From: Rickettsiales bacterium
GTDB lineage: Bacteria; Pseudomonadota; Alphaproteobacteria; Rickettsiales; UBA1997
Assembly (NCBI GenBank): GCA_947505885.1
Contig: CANNMN010000097.1
Span: forward strand, 1-5,100
DNA: 5,100 nucleotides
Direction: 5' to 3'
Shown here: positions 1 to 5,100 of the stretch, in pieces
Layout: every line of letters begins with the position of its first letter
Numbering within the stretch: the stretch's first letter is position 1
The notes under the pieces: model-generated
Told to the model about the DNA's origin: nothing
The model's input: the letters and a program-made list of their open reading frames with translations, nothing else
Databases searched by the model: none
Program-made: the position numbers and the translations under genes

Positions 1-484
1 CGAAAGAAGCCTGAGAAATTTTTTGTGAATCAGGCGAGATGGTTTGGTATTTCTGGCTCCAGTCGACAGAAAGAGCGATTGAGTTGAAAAGAATTTCAAA
101 TTCTTTTTCTGCCTCATCAACAACTTCGCGGCATTTTTTTACGAAAGATCCGTGGCCATTTTCTGCTTCAAAAACTCCAGCTTTTTTCTCGATAATTTTT
201 TCAACTAAGCGTTCAGTTGGCAGTCCATTATCATCAAAGCCCATTGGATAAAAAACGTCTTTTCCCGACATTCTTTGGAAGCGCGCAACGAAGTCAGCTT
301 GGCTGTAAGAAAAAACGTGACCCATGTGAAGAAGCCCTGAAACTGTAGGCGGCGGCGTGTCGATTACAAAAGTTTGCTCTTTTGGCAAATCATTTTTCCA
401 GGCGAAAATTTTTTTTTCGCTCCAGTGATTTTGCCAAAATTTTTCACGCGTTTTTGCGTCATATTTTTCAGGAAGTTTTTTCAT
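1..484 (-). CDS. valS: Valyl-tRNA synthetase, archaeal/Rickettsia type (N-terminal 161 residues; 3' end beyond window)
   Basis: Class I aminoacyl-tRNA synthetase that charges tRNA-Val with valine in the cytoplasm. The ATG at 484-482 opens a frame with no stop down to base 1, so only the first 161 codons are seen; ValRS proteins are usually 800-950 residues. The start of the catalytic Rossmann fold is clear. '[10 protein letters not shown]' (about residues 41-50) is followed by the HIGH-motif variant HMGH at 53-56, then '[20 protein letters not shown]' and 'LPTERLVEK' (about 69-96). Common bacterial ValRS has a 'TDHAGIATQ'-like segment where this protein has 'FDDNGLPTE'. The latter is the archaeal form, known among bacteria from Rickettsia. 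'[15 protein letters not shown]' (137-151) also fits that group. The gene starts 15 bases after the bamB stop, and its leader (AGCTCTCTAAAAA) has no Shine-Dalgarno sequence. Codons 23-26 contain a run of nine A (417-409), but the frame stays intact. The identification is firm; the KMSKS motif and the editing and anticodon-binding domains lie outside the window. Confidence 0.95.
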   Translation of the reverse strand, partial: MKKLPEKYDAKTREKFWQNHWSEKKIFAWKNDLPKEQTFVIDTPPPTVSGLLHMGHVFSYSQADFVARFQRMSGKDVFYPMGFDDNGLPTERLVEKIIEKKAGVFEAENGHGSFVKKCREVVDEAEKEFEILFNSIALSVDWSQKYQTISPDSQKISQASF

Positions 485-499
485 TTTTTAGAGAGCTGC

Positions 500-1855
500 T
501 TATTGAATCTCGATTAGATCGATCGTGTATTTTCCGATGCTGTGGAGGTAAATTTTATCATTAACCACAATTGGCGAATGAGAAATTTTTTTGTCGAAAT
601 CGAAAGTTTTTTCTATTTTTCCATCGAAAGGTGAAGCGATTAAAAGCTTGCCGTCGGCGCGTGAAATCAAAAGTTTATCTCCAGCCATTACAACGCCAGA
701 ATAGAAAATTTTTGTTTGTGGCTTATCAGGTTTTTTTAATTCTGGAAGTTGCGAAATCCATTTTATGCCACCGGTTTTTTTGCTAACCGCTAGTAGTTTA
801 TCGCTATTGTCGATTACAAATAAAAACTCTCCAGCCGCCCAAAAATCAACGATTCCGGCGATTTGCTTCTTCCACAAAAAATTACCATCTTTGAGTCGAA
901 TCGCCGCAGTTAAGCCGCCATTTCCAATCGCATAAATTATGCCATCTTTAACTAAAGGCGTGGCATCAATGTCGTTTAAATAAAAGTCAGAGCTTGTTGC
1001 TTTGCTGAGATTTAAATCTTGTGACCAAGCGGCATCTCCTGTTTGTTTTTTCAGCGCGTAAATTTCGCCAGAAGAATAAGAGACGATTAAATAATCACCA
1101 AAAATCACTGGGTCGGCAACGCCAAGAATTGCCGTTGCGCGACTAATGCCGTTCTGCACCCAAGCTAACTCCCCGCTATTAACATCAAAGGCGTAGGTCT
1201 TATTGTCATTGGTCGAAACGTAAACACGTTTTCCGTCAGAAACTGGTGAAGAAATCGGAATCGAAGAGATCTCTTTTGACCACAAAATCTTTCCATCAAC
1301 TTCACTTGCAGCAGCAATTCGATTTACTCCAGAGATGGCAAAAATTTTTCCATCAGCGTAACCAATTCGAGGAGTGCGGTAATTTTTTAAGAAAGATTTT
1401 TCAAAAATTTGCGACTTCCAAATTTTCTTTTCACTGGTGAGATCGTAAGAACTAAGAACTCCGGCGCTATCTAAAACAACAACTTTTCCATCTTTAATGA
1501 TTGGCGAAAAAACAAAGTGCTCTCTGACTTCACCAGAGTAAAAAAACCAAACCGGTGAAGATTTACTTAAAGAAATTTCTTTAGTTTTTTTGAAAAAAAA
1601 TCCGCGCTCAACAATAGAAAAATCTTTAGCCAAATTTTCTACGAACTGATTTTTTACACTTGATGAACCTGTCCAAGAATCATTATTTTGCTGCTTGGGT
1701 AAGGTAGTTTCTATCTTTGCTAGAGAGTCATCAACCTTGATTGGATCAATAGCTGTAAAGACAGAAAATGCTTTTGTTTTGTCATATTCCTTGTCCTTGT
1801 CGCTACAGGAAAAAAGCAGTAAACTTGTACAAAAAATTACTGCAAATTTCTTCAT
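500..1855 (-). CDS. bamB: Outer membrane assembly lipoprotein BamB (PQQ-like beta-propeller)
   Basis: BamB is a periplasm-facing lipoprotein of the BAM complex; it binds BamA and helps insert beta-barrel proteins into the outer membrane. The 451-residue product starts with a lipoprotein signal peptide: MKK, a hydrophobic stretch, and the lipobox LFSC with the predicted lipidated cysteine at residue 17. A segment around 40-62 (VDDSLAKIETTLPKQQNNDSW) resembles the pre-propeller region of alphaproteobacterial BamB proteins. From about 110 to the end come propeller blades with repeated PQQ-type 'xGxxxW' turns: SEKKIW (141-146), DGKILW (187-192), SGELAW (227-232), TGDAAW (272-277), DGNFLW (323-328) and TGGIKW (361-366), plus a final degenerate DGKIEKTF (411-418). 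The length is normal for the alphaproteobacterial family. The ATG overlaps the TGA of the upstream TPR gene by four bases (ATGA), so translation is probably coupled; a weak purine-rich GAAGAG lies five bases before the start. The yfgM-bamB neighbourhood supports the name. PQQ enzymes look similar, but the lipobox, context and lack of dehydrogenase motifs argue against one. Confidence 0.9.
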   Translation of the reverse strand: MKKFAVIFCTSLLLFSCSDKDKEYDKTKAFSVFTAIDPIKVDDSLAKIETTLPKQQNNDSWTGSSSVKNQFVENLAKDFSIVERGFFFKKTKEISLSKSSPVWFFYSGEVREHFVFSPIIKDGKVVVLDSAGVLSSYDLTSEKKIWKSQIFEKSFLKNYRTPRIGYADGKIFAISGVNRIAAASEVDGKILWSKEISSIPISSPVSDGKRVYVSTNDNKTYAFDVNSGELAWVQNGISRATAILGVADPVIFGDYLIVSYSSGEIYALKKQTGDAAWSQDLNLSKATSSDFYLNDIDATPLVKDGIIYAIGNGGLTAAIRLKDGNFLWKKQIAGIVDFWAAGEFLFVIDNSDKLLAVSKKTGGIKWISQLPELKKPDKPQTKIFYSGVVMAGDKLLISRADGKLLIASPFDGKIEKTFDFDKKISHSPIVVNDKIYLHSIGKYTIDLIEIQ

Positions 1856-2556
1856 TTTTTCTCTTCAGCTTTTGGCTGAAATCCTTTTCCTTCAACCATC
1901 TTAATTCCGTCAACAGCCCGCGCTTGAAGGTTTGGTTGCTTTTCAGAAATTTTTTTAATCTCGACAAAAATCTTGTGAGCCTCTTCAAGGTTATTTTTTT
2001 TCATCTCCAGGAAAGCTCTTTGTTCAGCAATATTTCCCTTAAGAATTTTTGCTGAATCTTCGAGTTTTTTAATGCGCTCATTGAGATCGGCCTTTTGCAA
2101 TTCTGACTCGTCAGACATCCAAACTTTTACTGCCAATAATTTTGCCAAATCACGAGCGTAATCTTCGCAAGATCTGCAATTAGCAACTTCCAAATAAATT
2201 TTGACCGCTTCAGATTTTTTATTTTCTTCAAGCAAAAAAGCTGCGTAACGCAATGAGGCTAAAGACTTTATGCCACTCGGTGCTGAATTATCTTCAGCGA
2301 TTTTTTTAAGTTTTTCTTTTGCTTTTTCGAGCTCTCCAGTTTGTTGATCAACCAAGGAAAGGTGAAAAATTTCTACAAATTTTTCCTTATTTGCTTTTTT
2401 GTAAACGCTAAATCCAACCCACATTATTCCTGCCATGGCAACAATTAAAATCACCCTAAAAGCGACTTTACTATTTTTTCCAAGAAAGCTTAGCAGGTTG
2501 TCACGCCTGACTTGCGCCTTAGCTTTATTGATCAATTCGATGATTTCGTCTGACAT
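1852..2556 (-). CDS. YfgM-like membrane-anchored TPR-like protein (TPR_21 type)
   Basis: A 234-residue protein with a short cytoplasmic N-terminus containing basic residues (ending near KNSK, residue 30), one transmembrane helix at about 31-52 (VAFRVILIVAMAGIMWVGFS), and a helical domain of about 180 residues outside it. The outer part has helix pairs of the TPR kind, for example around 75-87, 96-125 and 172-205 ('AFLEMKKNNLEEAHKIFVEI'). This architecture, together with its place directly before bamB, matches YfgM (Pfam TPR_21). E. coli YfgM is a single-pass inner-membrane protein associated with SecYEG and periplasmic chaperones; applying that role here is inference from family and gene order. 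A CxxC pair (Cys127, Cys130) in the predicted periplasmic part is unusual and could form a disulfide. The C-terminus is charged (KAEEKK). The start follows the folD stop by 18 bases with no Shine-Dalgarno sequence (leader AATAAACTAAAAT). The TGA overlaps the bamB ATG. Family membership is probable; the exact function is unproven. Confidence 0.8.
   Translation of the reverse strand: MSDEIIELINKAKAQVRRDNLLSFLGKNSKVAFRVILIVAMAGIMWVGFSVYKKANKEKFVEIFHLSLVDQQTGELEKAKEKLKKIAEDNSAPSGIKSLASLRYAAFLLEENKKSEAVKIYLEVANCRSCEDYARDLAKLLAVKVWMSDESELQKADLNERIKKLEDSAKILKGNIAEQRAFLEMKKNNLEEAHKIFVEIKKISEKQPNLQARAVDGIKMVEGKGFQPKAEEKK
1856..1880 (-). promoter_or_regulatory. Translation start region of bamB: weak RBS and hairpin within the end of the YfgM-like gene
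   Basis: On the transcript, UUCAGC-CAAAA-GCUGAA (bases 1880 to 1864) forms a perfect 6-bp stem with a 5-base loop, extendable by one U-G pair. Its 3' arm is part of the purine-rich GAAGAG, the only ribosome-binding-like sequence before the bamB ATG. A ribosome finishing the upstream gene would melt the stem and then meet the overlapping ATGA, which fits translational coupling. The same bases encode the FQPKAEEKK tail of the upstream protein, so the pairing may be accidental. Function is inferred only. Confidence 0.3.
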
Positions 2557-2574
2557 ATTTTAGTTTATTTATTG

Positions 2575-3462
2575 TTAGTTGCTGACTTGTTGTAAGCAGC
2601 AATCGAGAGTATTTTGTAAGAGATAAGAGATAGTCATCGGCCCTACTCCGCCAGGAACTGGCGTGATTGCAGAAGCGACTTTTTTTACATTTTCAAAATC
2701 GACATCGCCGACTAATCTGAACTTTCCTTCATCAGTTAAAACACGATTGATTCCAACGTCAATAACCACGGCACCACTCTTCACCATTTCAGCTTTGATT
2801 AATCCGGGCACGCCAGCGGCAGAAATAATTACGTCAGCTTGCAAACACTCTGCTTTCAAATCACGAGTGCTGCGATTTGCAACGGAAATGGTGCAATTTT
2901 CAAGCATCAGAAGTCGCGCAAGTGGACGCCCAACAATGTTTGAAGAGCCGATAATTAAAGTTTTTAAACCAGCTAAATCTTTACCTTTTGCCGATTTTAA
3001 TAAATGAACACAACCCAGTGGAGTGCATGGCACCATTGCTTTATCAATACCATCAATTTCACCAATTGAAAGTTTGCCCACATTAATTACGTGAAAACCG
3101 TCAACATCTTTGCGGTGATTAATAGCGTGAATAACTTTTTTACTTTCGATATGCTTTGGCAAAGGAAGTTGCACCAAAATTCCGTGAACTTTTTTGTCAG
3201 AATTAAGCTCTTCAATTTTTGCAACTAGCTCGTCTTCAGAGATATCCGCCGCCATTTTGAATTGAATCGAATTCATGCCAACGCCGTGAGCAGCCTTTTC
3301 TTTATTACTTACATAAACTTCGCTCGCCGGATCATTGCCAACAAGAATCACCGCTAAAGTTGGCGTAACATGAAATTTATTTTTTATCTCAGTAACTCGT
3401 AAAGCGATGTCGCACTTCATCTCAGCTGCAATTTCTTTGCCGTTAATTATTTGAGCAGTCAT
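2575..3462 (-). CDS. folD: Bifunctional methylenetetrahydrofolate dehydrogenase / methenyltetrahydrofolate cyclohydrolase
   Basis: FolD catalyses two cytoplasmic steps of one-carbon metabolism: NAD(P)-dependent oxidation of 5,10-methylene-THF to methenyl-THF, then hydrolysis to 10-formyl-THF, the formyl donor for purines and initiator Met-tRNA. The 295-residue length is standard. The key residues are present: Tyr50 and catalytic Lys54 in the YxxxK motif (YVSNK), Gln98 within GILVQLPLP (94-102), Asp121 within KDVDGFH (118-124), the dinucleotide-binding loop GSSNIVGRP (172-180), and the C-terminal signature PVPGGVGPMT (268-277). The active site therefore looks intact. The ATG at 3462-3460 is the natural start, because MTAQIINGKEIA aligns with the usual FolD N-terminus. 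There is no Shine-Dalgarno sequence before it (leader CTAAATTTTTCAA). The gene lies 46 bases after cobT and 18 before the YfgM-like gene, so co-transcription is likely, though its reaction has no evident link to theirs. Confidence 0.97.
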   Translation of the reverse strand: MTAQIINGKEIAAEMKCDIALRVTEIKNKFHVTPTLAVILVGNDPASEVYVSNKEKAAHGVGMNSIQFKMAADISEDELVAKIEELNSDKKVHGILVQLPLPKHIESKKVIHAINHRKDVDGFHVINVGKLSIGEIDGIDKAMVPCTPLGCVHLLKSAKGKDLAGLKTLIIGSSNIVGRPLARLLMLENCTISVANRSTRDLKAECLQADVIISAAGVPGLIKAEMVKSGAVVIDVGINRVLTDEGKFRLVGDVDFENVKKVASAITPVPGGVGPMTISYLLQNTLDCCLQQVSN

Positions 3463-3508
3463 TTGAAAAATTTAGATTGAAAACCTGCGCGAACAATAAG
3501 TAAGAGGC

Positions 3509-5100
3509 CTACAAAAGATCAACCACCTTCTCAATCATTACGTCTCCGAGTTCTTCAGGTGATTTAATTGCAGTTGAATTGCGATAAAAATCATCAGTGC
3601 TGTGACCAATACCAATGCCTACAATCTCAACCCTTCTCGATTTCTCGATTTTTTTAATAACGTGATGCAGATGTTCAGTTAAAATGTCTTTGTCATTGGC
3701 AGAATTGGTTGAGTCGTCAACTGGCGTGCCGTCGGAAATTACTAATAAAATTTTTCTTTTCTCGCTTTGTTGCATCAGGCGTGAGCGCGCGAAAAGCAAG
3801 GCTTCACCGTCGATATTTTCTTTAAGCACCCCTTCTTTCAACATCAATCCCAAGTTAGTTTTTGCCTTCTTAAATTTCTGATTGAAATGCTTATAAATGA
3901 CGTGACGCAACTCATTTAAACGACCGGGATTGCTTGGTCGACCCGAACTTTCCCAGAGTTTACGCGCTCTTCCGCCTTTCCAGTCTGAAGTGGTGAAGCC
4001 GATAATTTCGGTTTTAACAGAAAATTTTTCCAAAATTTCAGCAATAATTTCGCAAGCAAGAGCCGCCATAACAATAGGTTGACCGCGCATCGATCCTGAA
4101 TTATCTAGAAGGATAGTTAGCGCAGTATCTTGATATTGATGATTTTTACTATTTACCCAAACATCATCAGATAGAGGATTTGTAACCAATCGCGTGAGTT
4201 TTTTACGATCTAAAATTCCGCGTGAAGAGTCGAATTCCAGAAGAAAATCTCGCTTAGAAAGTAACTTTCTTTTCAGCTTCAGCGTCATTTTTTTTGAAGT
4301 CGTGGCGAGCTTGACCAGGCGAAGATCAAGCTGATCACGCAATGTTTTAAGCTCTTGTTTGCTCGTCAATTTTTGCGGAAAAACCACTTCGTCAAATTTT
4401 GTCGTGTAAATTTTGTAAGCCTTTTTGAATTCGATTTTATCTTCTTTAGCAGTTGATTTTTCTAGGCCAAGCTTCATCGGAATAGAGTTTTCGACTCCTT
4501 CTTTACCCTCGCTTTGAACTGAACTTTTTGACTGACTCAAAGACTCAGTAACGCCATCTGACTCAACTTCAGACTCAATATTTTCCTGGTTTGAACTTGG
4601 TGAATCATTTTTTGATTCACTCTTTTTTTCTTCTGCTTCTTTTGATTCCTCTACTTCTTCTTCTTTTTTTAACATCTCAAGAAGCTTTGCTACTCCTTGG
4701 GCGAAAGCAGATTGATCCGAGGTTTTTTTACTAAGGTTTTTTATCTCGCGGATGATTTTTTTGCTGAGGTTTTTTTCGATGGCATTGGAAAAATCTTGAG
4801 AAAAAATTTCATCAAGAAGGATTAGTGAGAGATTTTTTTGGATTCCTGACTTCTCAAGAGCGGCAGAAAAAGGTGCGATTATGTCCGACGAAAGATCATG
4901 CCTAATTTTTTCTAGAATATTTTGTGCGGCGCCGCGGTAGATGTTTTTTACTTCGGCGATTACGCGGACTCTCTCGAATTCATCGAAAAATTCTTGCTCA
5001 CTTTCTTGTTGATGAATTGATGAATCATGAAAAAGAATATAGCATGCAGCTAGATCTGTAGGGGCGCGGAAGTGTTTAGAAATTTGCGGAACTTCGATTC
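3509..5100 (-). CDS. cobT: CobT-family VWA protein, cobaltochelatase subunit-like (5' end beyond window)
   Basis: CobT pairs with the AAA+ ATPase CobS. In aerobic cobalamin synthesis the two act with CobN to insert cobalt into hydrogenobyrinic acid a,c-diamide, in the cytoplasm. The frame is open from the window edge to the TAG at 3511-3509 and shows 529 residues; full CobT is about 600-650, so roughly 70-120 N-terminal residues are missing. An ATG at 4675 lies mid-gene and is not the start: upstream codons (4676-5100) encode conserved N-terminal CobT sequence such as RAPTDLAACYILFHDSSIHQ and 'FDEFERVRVIAEVKNIYRGA'. A Glu/Ser/Lys-rich low-complexity linker follows (about 4487-4666). The C-terminal VWA domain has the MIDAS motif DNSGSMRGQP (about 4076-4105), GFTTSDWKGG (3971-4000), GRLNELRHVIYK (3890-3925), LKENIDGEAL (3797-3826) and ISDGTPVDD (3713-3739), all typical of CobT. 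The metal-binding site appears complete. The family is certain; whether this organism makes cobalamin cannot be told here, since neither cobN nor cobS is visible. Confidence 0.93.
   Translation of the reverse strand, partial: IEVPQISKHFRAPTDLAACYILFHDSSIHQQESEQEFFDEFERVRVIAEVKNIYRGAAQNILEKIRHDLSSDIIAPFSAALEKSGIQKNLSLILLDEIFSQDFSNAIEKNLSKKIIREIKNLSKKTSDQSAFAQGVAKLLEMLKKEEEVEESKEAEEKKSESKNDSPSSNQENIESEVESDGVTESLSQSKSSVQSEGKEGVENSIPMKLGLEKSTAKEDKIEFKKAYKIYTTKFDEVVFPQKLTSKQELKTLRDQLDLRLVKLATTSKKMTLKLKRKLLSKRDFLLEFDSSRGILDRKKLTRLVTNPLSDDVWVNSKNHQYQDTALTILLDNSGSMRGQPIVMAALACEIIAEILEKFSVKTEIIGFTTSDWKGGRARKLWESSGRPSNPGRLNELRHVIYKHFNQKFKKAKTNLGLMLKEGVLKENIDGEALLFARSRLMQQSEKRKILLVISDGTPVDDSTNSANDKDILTEHLHHVIKKIEKSRRVEIVGIGIGHSTDDFYRNSTAIKSPEELGDVMIEKVVDLL
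4600..4620. repeat. Perfect 8-bp inverted repeat in the cobT linker
   Basis: GTGAATCA (4600-4607) and TGATTCAC (4613-4620) are exact inverted copies separated by five T. On the cobT transcript this would be an 8-bp stem with an A5 loop. It lies inside the low-complexity Ser/Glu/Lys linker (encoding SESKNDSP), where protein constraint is weak. No poly-U tract follows, so it is not an intrinsic terminator. It may simply reflect biased composition. Confidence 0.45.

Noticed and set aside
39..251. Plus-strand open frame of 70 codons
   Set aside because: Lies entirely antisense to valS, whose protein sequence is clearly conserved; its translation resembles no known protein.
1768..2055. Plus-strand open frame of 95 codons, rich in Phe and Leu
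   Set aside because: Antisense to bamB and the YfgM-like gene; the Phe/Leu bias is the complement of Lys/Glu-rich coding sequence.
2663..3007. Plus-strand open frame of 114 codons
   Set aside because: Fully antisense to folD, where all catalytic motifs are read on the minus strand; a shadow frame.
3463..3508. Possible promoter or terminator between cobT and folD
   Set aside because: The 46-base gap has no GC-rich stem with a T tract, and no convincing -35/-10 pair at proper spacing; it is most simply a spacer within an operon.
4534..4577. Four GACTCA hexamers within 44 bases
   Set aside because: They fall in the cobT linker and are largely explained by repeated Glu/Ser codons (GAG-TCN) and related Ser/Gln codons; spacing is irregular, so this is not a regulatory array.
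4673..4675. ATG as the start of CobT
   Set aside because: The frame continues upstream without a stop to the window edge and encodes conserved CobT N-terminal sequence, so this is an internal methionine.
5011..5026. Tandem near-repeat GATGAATT-GATGAATC
   Set aside because: Two short imperfect copies inside conserved CobT coding sequence; no further copies and no frame effect.

Overview
The window is a compact, AT-rich bacterial segment (G+C a little under 40% by eye) with five protein genes, all on the minus strand. Two run off the edges. The content points to an alphaproteobacterium, most likely of the Rickettsiales or a close relative. The main evidence is the valyl-tRNA synthetase, which has the archaeal-like '[10 protein letters not shown]' signature known from Rickettsia in place of the usual bacterial 'TDHAGIATQ' type. 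An alphaproteobacterial CobT and an alphaproteobacterial-style BamB agree with this.

In transcription order (right to left) the layout is: cobT (3509-5100, N-terminus outside the window), a VWA-domain subunit of the CobS/CobT chelatase pair; folD (2575-3462), the bifunctional methylene-THF dehydrogenase/cyclohydrolase; a single-pass TPR-like protein of the YfgM/TPR_21 type (1852-2556); bamB (500-1855), the lipoprotein beta-propeller of the BAM outer-membrane assembly machine; and valS (1-484, C-terminus outside the window). The gaps are 46, 18, -4 and 15 bases. With that spacing the genes probably form one transcription unit. No terminator or convincing promoter is visible inside it, and no intergenic stretch exceeds 46 bases.

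The yfgM-like/bamB pair is the functional core. In many proteobacteria these two genes are adjacent and act at successive steps of envelope biogenesis: YfgM near the Sec translocon, BamB at the BAM complex. Here their stop and start codons overlap as ATGA, with a small hairpin just before the bamB start. folD (one-carbon metabolism) and valS (translation) are housekeeping genes that happen to be linked. cobT belongs to a family formally assigned to cobalt insertion, but it is often kept in genomes without cobalamin synthesis.

I found no RNA gene, mobile element, CRISPR array or clear sign of a new system. The points worth a second look are the archaeal-type ValRS, the role of CobT, the near absence of Shine-Dalgarno sequences, a CxxC motif in the YfgM-like protein, and two small inverted repeats inside coding sequence.
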